64,000 nucleotides of DNA. Origin: JBKQVT01 sp963727245. GTDB lineage: Bacteria; Planctomycetota; Planctomycetia; Pirellulales; Thermoguttaceae. The notes below the pieces were generated by a model that did no database searches, was not told the origin of the DNA, and saw nothing but the letters and a program-made list of their open reading frames with translations. Shown in pieces: positions 55,852 through 64,000 of this stretch. Numbering within the stretch: position 1 is the first letter of the stretch; every line of letters starts with the position of its first letter. The translations under genes and the position numbers were made by a program. Location: NCBI GenBank assembly GCA_963727245.1, contig CAVSFO010000013.1, positions 1 to 64,000 on the forward strand. Reading direction: 5' to 3'.

Positions 55852-58350
55852 TCAGACGACTTTTTTGGGAAGGACAGACGCGGCAGGTGGATCGAACACC
55901 CGATACGCGAGCAGTTTCACGCGGTCATTCAGGAGGAACCAGGCCAGAGCATAGCCCCAGACGAAAAGTGCCCAGCCCCAGCCGAGTGGCGTCATAAACA
56001 ACCCATAAACCGCTATCAACGTCGCCACGATTTGCGTGCCGAGCACCGCTGTCCATAAAATTCGCGCGGGACGTATCGACCAGAAGGGGCCGCGCGTGCG
56101 CGTGAGGAAGATCGTCAGATGTCCCGCCACGGACAGCTTCAAGTACATCAATGTCTGGATGCGCGCACGGTCGAGGTGAAAGACGCGTTCCCCGAGGTAG
56201 AACAAGCCGAAGGCGGAGACGACCCCGATGACGCCCAGCACCGTGGAGATCCCCAGAACCATGCGCATGTTCCAGGCTTCGGGCTTGTCCTTGTAATGAA
56301 CGTTGTCGTAGGCAATGGACAGGATCGCCCCGTCATTGAGCAACGCGATCATTACGATCATCACCGCGGTCACCGGATAAAACTTGAAAATCAGGATCGC
56401 CAGCGTCATTAACAAAAGCACGCGCAGCGTCTCGGCGATGCGGTAGATCGCGTAGCTATTCATCCGCTGGAAGATTTTCCGGCTCTCCTTGATCGCATCG
56501 ATGATCACCGACAGGCCGGGCGCTACCAGCACAATGGACGCCGCCGCGCGAGCTGCGTCCGTCGCGCCCGAGACGGCGATGCCGCAATCGGCTTTCTTCA
56601 AGGCGGGGGCATCATTGACCCCGTCGCCCGTCATGCCGACGATGTGGCCGCGTTTTTGCAGGACATCCACAATGTGGAACTTGTGTTCGGGAAATACCTG
56701 GGCGAAACCATCGGCCTTCTCGATGGACTCGGCCACTTCCGTGGTCTCTTGCTTCTTTGAATCGCCGAGGCCGCCGGCATCGAGGATATTGGTGCCCATA
56801 TCCAGCTTTTTGGCGGTTTCCTTGGCGATGGCCAGTGCATCGCCCGTAACCATCTTGACCTTTACGCCCATCGCAAGCGCGGTCGCGATGGTTGCCTTGG
56901 CGTCTTCCCGCGGCGGATCGAACAAGGGCAACACGCCCACGAACTGCCATTGCCCGTCGCCCTCGGCCCGCGCCACACCCAAGGAACGAAAGCCGCGCGC
57001 CGCAAATTTGTTGACGGCTTTATCGACACTGGGCTTCACCTGCCCGGCATTGGCCGACAACTTCAAGATCACCTGCGGCGCGCCCTTCGTTGCCTTGAAC
57101 GTCTTTCCGTCTTTGGCTTTGACGGTGGCCTCGGTGCGTTTATGCACCGGGTCGAACGGCTGGAAATGAACCACGTCATAGCCCTTTAACGCATCCTTGT
57201 CTTTCAGCCCGGCCAGCACGGCAAGATCAATGGTGTCGTTATTGTCCGAACGCGACGCCAGCGCGCCACTGAGGACGACTTGCTCGGCGGGGACATTGTC
57301 CACGCTGAACGGATCGCCCAGCGTCAGCTTGTTCTGCGTCAGGGTGCCGGTTTTGTCCGCGCAAAGCACGTCCACGCCCGCCAATTCCTCGATGGCCACC
57401 AAGCGGCTTACAATCGCTTGCTTCTTGGCGAGCAGGCGCACGCCAACCGCCATTGTCACCGACAACACCGTAGGCATGGCCACGGGAATGGCCGCGACCG
57501 TGAGGATGAGGGCGAATAAGAGGACAGGGTCTTTGGGAGGTTTCGCGTAGAGCATCGGCTCGCCGCGGAAGATACCGACCGTAATAATCACCGCCACCAG
57601 GGCCACCGCAAGGATGATTAGGTACTTGCCGATCTTCAGTACGGCCTGTTGAAAATGGCTGACGGTGTGCGCCTCCTGCACAAGTTGCGCCGTCTTGCCG
57701 AAGTAGGTGTTCGCACCCGTGGCATAGACCATTGCACCGATTTCACCCTGACGAATGATCGAACCGGAAAACACCGCCTCGCCGGATTTGCGCTCGGCGG
57801 GCAACGACTCTCCCGTCAGTGCGGACTGATCCACCTCCACCGGGTCGCCCTCCAGCAAGCGCGCATCCGCTGGCACAATGTCACCCAAGCGCATACGGAT
57901 GACGTCACCGGGCACCAACTCGTGCGCCGCCGGGTTGACCCACTTTCCATCCCGTTTTACCCGGGCCTTGATCGCCAGCCTGGCCTTCAGAGCGTCGATG
58001 GCGTTGCCCGCCTGGCGTTCTTCCCAGAACCCGACCACGCCGTTGCAGAGAAGCAAGAAGAGGATGATGCCAAAATCTTCCCAGTGCCCAACCACGCCCG
58101 ACAGAATCACTGCCACTTCAATCATCCACGGGATGGGGCCCCAAAAATAGGTGAGGAATTTCAGGATCGGATTGGTCTTCTCTTCCTTAATCTCGTTAGG
58201 TCCATATTGGGTCAGCCGTTTCTGCGCCTCGGCTTGACTGAGGCCGTCCGGTGACGACCCCAGTCGTTTCTCCACCTCCGCCAGGGGAAGGGATTTCAAA
58301 TCGTCCTTCGCATCGGGCTTCGATTCGGGCTTATCTGCGTTCGCTTTCAC
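55852..58350 (-). CDS. Plasma-membrane-type proton-efflux P-type ATPase
   Basis: About 832 residues of a P3A-type ATPase: N-terminal actuator with ADARLLEGDPVEVDQSALTG followed by ESLP, the phosphorylation site CADKTGTLTQNK (Asp about 332), KGAPQVILK (nucleotide binding), and hinge VGMTGDGVNDAPALKKADCG. About ten transmembrane helices are visible, e.g. PVAMPTVLSVTMAVG. It exports H+ at the cost of ATP, like the fungal and plant plasma-membrane pump, but lacks their long regulatory C-terminal tail. I prefer GTG 58350 (MKANADKPESKPD), 8 bp after AGGA, to the TTG at 58377. About 100-bp direct repeats flank the gene, hinting at acquisition or mobilisation as a unit. Confidence 0.9.
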   Translation of the reverse strand: MKANADKPESKPDAKDDLKSLPLAEVEKRLGSSPDGLSQAEAQKRLTQYGPNEIKEEKTNPILKFLTYFWGPIPWMIEVAVILSGVVGHWEDFGIILFLLLCNGVVGFWEERQAGNAIDALKARLAIKARVKRDGKWVNPAAHELVPGDVIRMRLGDIVPADARLLEGDPVEVDQSALTGESLPAERKSGEAVFSGSIIRQGEIGAMVYATGANTYFGKTAQLVQEAHTVSHFQQAVLKIGKYLIILAVALVAVIITVGIFRGEPMLYAKPPKDPVLLFALILTVAAIPVAMPTVLSVTMAVGVRLLAKKQAIVSRLVAIEELAGVDVLCADKTGTLTQNKLTLGDPFSVDNVPAEQVVLSGALASRSDNNDTIDLAVLAGLKDKDALKGYDVVHFQPFDPVHKRTEATVKAKDGKTFKATKGAPQVILKLSANAGQVKPSVDKAVNKFAARGFRSLGVARAEGDGQWQFVGVLPLFDPPREDAKATIATALAMGVKVKMVTGDALAIAKETAKKLDMGTNILDAGGLGDSKKQETTEVAESIEKADGFAQVFPEHKFHIVDVLQKRGHIVGMTGDGVNDAPALKKADCGIAVSGATDAARAAASIVLVAPGLSVIIDAIKESRKIFQRMNSYAIYRIAETLRVLLLMTLAILIFKFYPVTAVMIVMIALLNDGAILSIAYDNVHYKDKPEAWNMRMVLGISTVLGVIGVVSAFGLFYLGERVFHLDRARIQTLMYLKLSVAGHLTIFLTRTRGPFWSIRPARILWTAVLGTQIVATLIAVYGLFMTPLGWGWALFVWGYALAWFLLNDRVKLLAYRVFDPPAASVLPKKVV

Positions 58351-58423
58351 AATGATTATCCTGCTGCTCCCTGCCAAAGCCGGGCGCGTTACACCTTTGC
58401 TTCCGGCGGGTCGGCAAAGGGGG

Positions 58424-58557
58424 AGGCAAAGGTGTCAGGGAGGCAAAGGTGTCAAGGAGGCAAAGGTGTCAGGAACCATTGTTTCTTGTTTCCTGGAGCC
58501 GTTCCGAGCATGGTGTTACATTATCACCCCCTGCCCATTCTACCAAGATCAGTGGTG
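58424..58557. repeat. Direct repeat flanking the H+-ATPase gene, right copy, with tandem GGAGGCAAAGGTGTCA
   Basis: GGGAGGCAAAGGTGTCA-type units occur three times (58428-58470). The last runs into AAAGGTGTCAGGAACCATTG ... GCCCATTCTACCAAGATCAG, the partner of 55711-55820. Confidence 0.7.
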
Positions 58558-58986
58558 TTTCTCATGCTCTTGGAAAACAGAACTTGGAACTTAGCGCTTA
58601 GAACTTGGAAGGCGGCTTCGTCTTCGTTCCGCCTTCCACATTCGGTGACGCTGCCGAGTTATCCGAAGGCTAACGCCCTCGTTGTTACACCCAAGTCGTT
58701 GATCCCCGCCACGTCCCGCAGGGACGTTCGACAGTAAATGGGAAAACTCAGTCCGTCAGTCCCGTAGGGACGACTGAACTCCCGGAATTCGGCCGTCCCT
58801 ATGGGACTTGTTTGTTGGAATTCTTACGACCCCTTCCCAGCAGTGAACTGCTGGGCTACTCTCAAATGCCCCTGCGGGGCAGGGACGTGCCAATCTGGTG
58901 CGACTTTGGTGTGTAACAGCGAGGGCTAACGCCCCCGGCTCTGCTCCCCTGTTTTTCCTTCCCCCTTCCGCCCTCCGCCTTCCGCC
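58558..58986. other. Intergenic region with heptanucleotide tracts and GGGACG hairpins
   Basis: AGAACTT/GGAACTT/AGCGCTT/AGAACTT/GGAAGGC (58580-58612) and CCTTCCG/CCCTCCG/CCTTCCG (58960-58985) have 7-bp periods. Between are CCGCAGGGACG, AGTCCCGTAGGGACGACTGA and GTCCCTATGGGAC, small hairpins, plus CCGAAGGCTAACGCC and GAGGGCTAACGCC copies (58673, 58920). No gene found. Confidence 0.55.
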
Positions 58987-59595
58987 CTAGGCCGTCAGCT
59001 TCATCCCGATCTGGGCCAGGCGCCGGCCCAAGGCGCGGCAAATCGCTGCTTCCTGCGGATCGATCTCGCGCCGGGAGTCGCCGCCGGCCACATGGCCGGG
59101 ACCATAGGGCGAACCGCCGGCGGTGGTCGTGAAGAGTTCCGGGACCGAATAGGGCACCCCCAACACGATGAAGCCCAAGTGCAACAGCGGGGCCATCAGG
59201 GTGAAGATCGTCGTCTCCTGGCCGCCGTGCAGGCTGCCGGTGGAAGTGAAGGCCCCCGCCGGCTTCCCTTCCAACTCCCCCTTGAGCCACAGCCCGGTGA
59301 GCTGGTCGATCTGGTTCTTCAACTGGGCGGAGACGTTGCCGAAGCGGGTGGGCGTGCCCAGCGCGATCGCGCCGGCCTGGCGGAAATCGTCGAGCGTCAC
59401 CAGGGGCACGTCCTTTTGCAACTCTCGGCCCGCCTTCATATCGGCCCGCGATTGGATCACCTCCGGCGGGATCAATTCCGGCACCGTGCGGATGACGGCT
59501 TCGGCCCCGGCCACCTCGTGGACTCCCTCGGCCACCAGATTGGCCATCTTGTACACATTGCCATACGTGCTGTAGTAGACGATCAAGACCTTCAT
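58987..59595 (-). CDS. wrbA: NAD(P)H:quinone oxidoreductase WrbA
   Basis: A 202-residue flavodoxin-like protein: FMN phosphate loop VLIVYYSTYGNVYKMANLVA, and the WrbA signature GTPTRFGNVSAQLKNQIDQL, then AFTSTGSLHGGQETTIFTLM and PYGPGHVAGGDSRREI. WrbA performs two-electron reduction of quinones and guards against oxidative stress. Length matches the family. The start ATG at 59595 is the only good one; it has a GGGAGAACTGCC stretch upstream as a possible ribosome binding site. Complete. Confidence 0.93.
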   Translation of the reverse strand: MKVLIVYYSTYGNVYKMANLVAEGVHEVAGAEAVIRTVPELIPPEVIQSRADMKAGRELQKDVPLVTLDDFRQAGAIALGTPTRFGNVSAQLKNQIDQLTGLWLKGELEGKPAGAFTSTGSLHGGQETTIFTLMAPLLHLGFIVLGVPYSVPELFTTTAGGSPYGPGHVAGGDSRREIDPQEAAICRALGRRLAQIGMKLTA

Positions 59596-60124
59596 GTGGC
59601 AGTTCTCCCTTCGTGTTGGCGTAACGGTTCACGGCCTCCGTTGCAACACTAGCCCGAAACGCGAGCGAGGGTGCGCTCCGCCACGATCTACCGTCATTCC
59701 TCCCTCGCTTGCGCTTCGGGCTAGTGTTGGCGGCGGTGCGTCGGGTTTATCCCCAGCGGGCCGCCGCGTGTCGCCCCCCCGTTGCAAACGGGGGGCTTTT
59801 GTGGCCGGCAATCGGTATGAGTATATTACGCATCGGGCGGCGCCGGGGTAGCGCCGGCGGCCAATACGATTGAGTCGGCCGCGCAATCAAGCCCCCTTCA
59901 GGAGGGAGATGGTCAGGGTGAGGGGAATGATGGCAGATGTTGGCAGTTTGGACCAGGTATCGCACGCCCTCACCCCAACCCTCTCCCGGAGGGAGAGGGG
60001 GACACTATCAGCGCTATCGCCTCTCGCAACATTGGGGGTCGCGGCAGCGTGAATCGCCCTATCCGAAGCTGGGAGGTCTGTGTAGAATCGGCTTCCTCCG
60101 AGGCCAATCAAAGGAGCGACAAAA
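59596..60124. other. Intergenic region with several palindromic repeats
   Basis: CACTAGCCCGAAACGCGAGC followed by GAGGG (59648-59672) faces CCCTCGCTTGCGCTTCGGGC followed by TAGTG (59701-59725), matching the element at 53089. Next, GCCCCCCGTTGCAAACGGGG followed by GGC (59773-59795) is a perfect hairpin, and CCTCTCCCGGAGGGAGAGG (59980) is the family of 11544. AAAGGAG before 60125 is the ribosome binding site of the next gene. Confidence 0.65.
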
Positions 60125-60379
60125 ATGTGGTCTTTCTCCCTTCTGGTATTTCTCTGCCTTGGCGTCTACTGGTGCTATCAGTTTATACAGCTCATGACGC
60201 TCTCGGACTCCGAGTTTCCGGGTGAATATGACAAGGTCCTCTGGGTCGTAGCGTTCGTATTCATGTTTCCCTTTACCCCATTTGCGTTTCAGGCCTGGAA
60301 AACGGCCTACCTGTCGATGCTGAGCACGCAAAGAACGTTGCCCGGCAAACCGAAAACTCCCGGCAGCGGGGCGGGGTGA
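60125..60379 (+). CDS. Small membrane protein (84 residues)
   Basis: ATG 60125 follows AAAGGAGCGACAAAA, a strong ribosome binding site. The product has two hydrophobic helices (WSFSLLVFLCLGVYWCYQFI; LWVVAFVFMFPFTPFAFQAW) with a short charged loop LSDSEFPGEYDK and a basic tail. No family recognised. The next gene, aroC, is 130 bp downstream behind a palindromic repeat. Confidence 0.6.
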   Translation: MWSFSLLVFLCLGVYWCYQFIQLMTLSDSEFPGEYDKVLWVVAFVFMFPFTPFAFQAWKTAYLSMLSTQRTLPGKPKTPGSGAG

Positions 60380-60397
60380 CGAGGCTGGATTGGCTCG

Positions 60398-60482
60398 GGT
60401 GCCACGGTTGGCTTGTCCAACCGTGTTTCCAACACTGCCGGACAAGCCGGGCACCAGGCGGAGCCTGGTTGTGGCACCCGCA
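60398..60482. repeat. GCCACGGTTGGCTTGTCCAA palindromic cluster before aroC
   Basis: GTGCCACGGTTGGCTTGTCC pairs with the nearby AACACTGCCGGACAAGCC..GGCAC arm, and CACCAGGCGGAGCCTGGTTG is a second hairpin. Related to the elements at 45163 and 11375. Confidence 0.6.
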
Positions 60483-60511
60483 AGGATTGCCGCAAGACTG
60501 GAATTGCCAAT

Positions 60512-61669
60512 ATGTTACGATATCTGACCGCAGGCGAATCGCACGGCAAGGCGCTGGTTGCCCTGGTGGACGGGTTCCCGGCCGGCGTGGAACTCCGCGC
60601 CGAGCTGATCGACGCCGAACTCCACCGCCGTCAGGGCGGCTATGGCCGCGGCGGCCGGCAACGGCTCGAAGCCGATCACGTCGACGTGCTCAGCGGCGTT
60701 TGGCGGGGCGTCACCCTGGGCAGTCCCATCGCCCTGGTCATTCCCAACAAGGACTACAAGATCGATCGCATGGACGACCTGCCCTGCCCGCGGCCCGGCC
60801 ATGGCGATCTGAGCGGATCGATGAAGTACCTGGGCTCGATCCGGGCCGTGCTGGAGCGGGCCAGCGCCCGGGAGACGGCCGCCCGCGTCGCCGCCGGCGC
60901 CCTGGCCAAGCAACTGCTGGCCCCGCTGGGCATCACGGCCTTCGGCTATGTGGCCGCCGTCGGGACCGATCACGATCGCGCCCCGGCCCGGCACGCTCGA
61001 CGAGCAACGGGCCCTCCGCGACCAGAGCGTCGCTCTATTCGCTCAACCCGGAGCAGGACGAGGAGATCAAGACGCTGATCGACCAGGTGCAGCGGGCGGG
61101 CGACACGCTGGGCGGCGTCATCGAGGTCCGCGTCGAGGGCGTCCCCTTCGGACTGGGCACGCACACGCAATGGGACAAGCGGCTCGACGGCCGCCTGGCC
61201 CAGGCGGTCATGGCGGTGCAGGCGATCAAGGGGGTGGAGATCGGCATGGGGTTCGAGGCCGCCCGGCATCCGCGGCTCCGAGGTCCACGACCCGATCGGC
61301 TACGACGCCGCGGCAGGCGGGCACGCCTACGCTCGGATTCACGCGCCGCGCAACAACGCGGGCGGGCTGGAGGCCGGCATGAGCAACACGCAGCCGATCG
61401 TCGTTCGTGCCGCCAAGAAGCCCATCAGCACGCTGGCCCATCCGCTGCCTTCGGTCAACCTGCAGACCAAGCAAGTCCAGCCGGCTTCCTACGAGCGGAG
61501 CGACGTCTGCGCCGTGGCGGCGGCGAGCTGCATCCTGGAGAACGTCGTCGCCTTCGAAATCGCCGCTGCGCTGGTCGATCAGTTCGGCGGCAATAGCCTG
61601 GCCGAGATCCAGGCGAGATGGAAATTGTTCCACGAGATGGCGGCGAGGAAGTTGGAAGATGAAGGCTGA
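60512..61669 (+). CDS. aroC: Chorismate synthase (three frameshifts)
   Basis: Segments in different frames, joined near 60985, 61025 and 61275, rebuild a normal enzyme of about 385 residues. Segment 1: MLRYLTAGESHGKALVALVD (signature 1), GGYGRGGRQRLEADHVDVLS and PRPGHGDLSGSMKYLGSIRA; signature 2, ERASARETAARVAAGALAKQ, follows. A short piece DEQRALRDQ and then SLNPEQDEEIKTLIDQVQRA, GVPFGLGTHTQWDKRLDGRL. Last segment: ARIHAPRNNAGGLEAGMSNT (signature 3 region), QPIVVRAAKKPISTLAHPLP. It makes chorismate from EPSP with reduced FMN. All signatures are intact, so the breaks are likely sequence errors. Confidence 0.88.
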
Positions 61670-61699
61670 TTCACGAGGTGGCGGCCCGGAAGTTGGAAG

Positions 61700-63042
61700 A
61701 TGATGCAACTGCACGATAAGACCCGGCGGCGAATCTGCCTGGCCGCCTTCTTCCTCCTCTGCCTGACGCCCACCGTGCTGGTGGCGGCCTGGTGCATTGC
61801 CTGGCAGCTTCCCGGCCACCGCAGCGGCGAAATCGCCCGGCTGCGGCAGCAGACCGGCCTGGAGGTGGCCCTGGACGGCCTCGAGCACTTGCAGCCGGGA
61901 ACCGTCCTTTATCGCGGCCTGGTGCTCTCCGATCCGGAGACCGGGGCGGCCGTCTTCCGCTGCCGGCTCTTGGAAGCCACCTGGACCCGCGTCGCGCGAG
62001 CCGCAGGGGCCGCCGAAAACCGTGGTCCTGCTGTCGGCCTCGCAGGCGGCAGATCGAAGCGGCGGGAATCCATCGCCTCGGACAACTGCTGGATCGCATC
62101 CTGCAAAACCAAGGCGATTGGGCGGACGTGGAATTCCGCCTGGCGGCGGGTGAACTCCACGTTGCTCTGCCGGCCGCGACTCGCAGACGCTCGGCAACGT
62201 GAGCCGGGGCCATTGAAGCCATCCGCGGCGGCGTCCAGGCTTGTGCCGTCTTTCGCCTGCCGGGCGCGAAAGCGACGCCGCAGCCGCTCAAGATTCGGCT
62301 CACCCGCAACCGCCAGGTGACGCCGCCCGCCAGCGGATGGAACTCGATACCGGCGGCAACTCGCTGCCGTGCAGCCTGTTGGGCATCGCCTGGGACGAAC
62401 TCAAGCCGCTGGCGCCGCGGAGCCGCTTCTGCGGGCACGTCTGGGCCAACGAGACGCCCGGCGGCTGGGCCGCCCAACTCGAGGGCAAATTGGAGGGCCT
62501 CGACCTGGCCGGCGCTGCTGGACGGACGTTTCCCGCACAAGCTCAGCGGCCCCGCCGAACTGAGCATCGCCTCGGCGCGGCTCTGGCAGGGACGCGTCGA
62601 GAAGGCCGCCGGAACGCTTCGCGCCGGGCCCGGACTGATCGGCAGCTCGCTGGTGCGCGCGGCCGTCGCGCCAGTTGCACCTGGTGGCTCGCGGCCGAGC
62701 CCAAGGCGTCGGGCGACGCTCGGGCTACGAGCAACTGGCCTTGGAGCTTCCACCTCGATGCCGGCGGAGTGCGGCTGCACGGCTGCTGCACGGGAGTGGC
62801 GACCGGCACGGTGCTGGCCGGGCCGCGGCGGGCCGCTGCTGGCCGAGCCGATCGCCCAGCCGCAGCCGGTGGCAGCCCTGATCCAGGCCCTCGTCCCGGC
62901 CAGCCAGTTCCAAGTGCCCGCCACGCCGCAGACCGACTGGCTGGCGCGGTGGTTGCCTTTGCCGGAGGCCGCTGCGGCGCCAGATACCCCCCCTGCCCCG
63001 CCACAAGCCCATCTCCGCGTGGGCCGGGCGCTCGAGCGGTAA
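61700..63042 (+). pseudogene. Heavily frameshifted membrane-anchored protein
   Basis: The start encodes an N-terminal anchor (ICLAAFFLLCLTPTVLVAAW) and readable protein continues to 63042, but only by changing frame at least seven or eight times. Readable pieces: GLEVALDGLEHLQPGTVLYR, GPPKTVVLLSASQ, AGIHRLGQLLDRILQNQGDW, RMELDTGGNSLPCSLLGIAW, GPAELSIASARLWQGRVEKA, LHLDAGGVRLHGCCTG, QTDWLARWLPLPEAAAAP. Together about 440 residues, with an AsmA/DUF3971-like feel (an envelope-spanning lipid-transfer fold), not certain. Either a decayed gene or a zone of very poor sequence. It starts 30 bp after aroC. Confidence 0.5.
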
Positions 63043-63077
63043 TCGCCTGGCGTCAATACAAGGGACCGCCGACGCCC

Positions 63078-63946
63078 TTATCCCTTCGTTATTCCATGCG
63101 GTGTGATAATCGCTTGGCCGATCCGTCGAATCGCCCGGCTATGCCCAAGCTGGAATCGATCGTTAATCAAATCGGTTACGCGCATAAACAACTGGTTCGC
63201 GAGGAAAAGTGGTAACGTCGCGTCCTTTGTATCCGGCCCCAGGTTGGGTGTTATGGTTTCAAAGGCTTCGTCCCAGTCGAGGTGCTCAGAGGCATCCGCG
63301 CCGTGAACCTTCCAAGATTGTGGGCGATACACAGCCGAATACCACGTTGCGAAGCCAAGATTCCGTGAAAGAACCTCAACGCTCAGCCCCAAAATGATAC
63401 CGCTTTGGAGCCGTTTTATCCAGTCGTCGCCCACGGCCCTGCGCCTTCTCCAGGTCTTCATTGACGTATTTTTCCAGTTTTTTTCCCCTTCGCCTCAGAC
63501 CCGGTGTGGCCAGCCATGACTGAATCATCTTACGCCGCTTCAGTACCACGTCGGCGGCGTACAAATTGGCGCGAAAATCGACGCTCAGACGCCTCCCCCT
63601 CGGTGTCGGCGGCTTACGCTTTCCGTCATTCAACCTGATTCTGCGCCGAAGCACAGAAAGCGTTACGAGAGACGCCTCGAACGCCTGCGCGCACCAGGAT
63701 CGCGGCATCATCAGTCAGGCCAAGCTCGCACAAAGCGTGGATCGAGCGATATTGTTTGCACAACTTCGTGTAGCCGCCGACGCAAAACGCCTTTGTCACG
63801 TTACTGAACTTGCTGGCCTGTTCAGCACAAAGGCTGTCATGCACCTTATACCCTAATTCCAGGACCTCCCGCGCGAGCCGAAAATCATCGGGAAACAACC
63901 GCCTCAATCGCTGACGCGCAACTTGCTCACCGGGTAACATCTTCAT
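63078..63946 (-). CDS. DUF5677-like hypothetical protein (two frameshifts)
   Basis: Segments 63946 to about 63690, then to about 63440, then to the stop at 63078 join into about 288 residues. The pattern ALCELGLTDDAAILVRAG, then FEASLVTLSVLRRR, and late WYSAVYRPQSWKVHGA matches the DUF5677 family (helical proteins with a conserved Arg-x-x-x-Glu and a Tyr/Ser...His motif), whose function is unknown and which is often found in mobile or defence-rich regions. The ATG at 63946 is preceded by GGAGCGAGATGA. It is divergent from anything to its right in the window. Confidence 0.55.
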
Positions 63947-64000
63947 CTCGCTCCTAGCGACCGCGAGAGTGGTTCTTTGGGCTTCACAGCCCGCCGATCC
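63947..64000. other. Right edge, no feature
   Basis: The last 54 bases contain the ribosome binding site of the preceding minus-strand gene. Nothing else can be identified. Confidence 0.4.

Noticed and set aside
60512..61669. aroC as a genuine pseudogene
   Set aside because: All signature motifs are intact and only frame is lost. In a gene this essential, sequence errors are likelier than decay.

Overview
The window looks like a chromosomal piece of a planctomycete (Pirellulales-like), probably from a draft or metagenome assembly. The reasons are a high-GC genome with many dispersed palindromic repeats, a PEP-CTERM sorting-signal protein, very large surface proteins built from autotransporter-associated beta-strand repeats plus Ig-like and Calx-beta domains, and the gene order tpiA-secG-yicC-gmk-rpoZ-coaC. 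About 25 single-base frameshifts break otherwise well conserved genes (hom, aroC, coaC, an M42 peptidase, hsdS, a TlpA-like protein, an IS110 transposase). Several lie in short G/C runs, so sequencing or assembly indels are the most economical explanation. Split genes are annotated here as single loci.

Layout. 0-9.7 kb is accessory: two fragmented giant surface-protein genes (one ending in a pyroglutamyl-peptidase-like domain), an LRR-gene remnant, a REP-associated tyrosine transposase flanked by perfect 20-bp inverted repeats, a PEP-CTERM protein and a lambda-type portal-protein remnant. 9.8-10.6 kb and 22.6-23.4 kb hold two ~775-bp, apparently non-coding, diverged copies of one sequence in inverted orientation. 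They bracket a 12-kb metabolic block: coaB, a Gfo/Idh/MocA oxidoreductase, ettA (ABC-F), a mannose-1-phosphate guanylyltransferase, an M42 aminopeptidase, hom, an apgM-type protein that may be the homoserine kinase, a RluA-type pseudouridine synthase and a methyltransferase.

23.7-29.9 kb is a type I restriction-modification operon, hsdM-hsdS-rhuM-hsdR, whose HsdR carries an inserted cysteine-rich repeat array. 30.4-34.2 kb is the minus-strand tpiA-secG-yicC-gmk-rpoZ-coaC set, followed by pheA. 36.1-42.0 kb has dnaK and clpB with a two-gene unit between them: a small protein of winged-helix appearance and a TIR-domain protein, a candidate defence or stress module. 42.2-53.0 kb has an ATP-type PEP carboxykinase, a secreted TlpA-like thioredoxin, a GH10-like protein, purC, a fusion of an [FeFe]-hydrogenase-like domain to a chemoreceptor signalling domain, and a TPR-sulfotransferase.

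53.5-64 kb has an IS110 transposase, small membrane proteins, a plasma-membrane-type H+-ATPase flanked by ~100-bp direct repeats, wrbA, aroC with three frameshifts, a heavily frameshifted envelope-type protein and a DUF5677-like protein. Intergenic DNA is crowded with short repeats, among them several unrelated motifs that all repeat with a period of exactly 7 bp. No rRNA, tRNA or CRISPR array was recognised.
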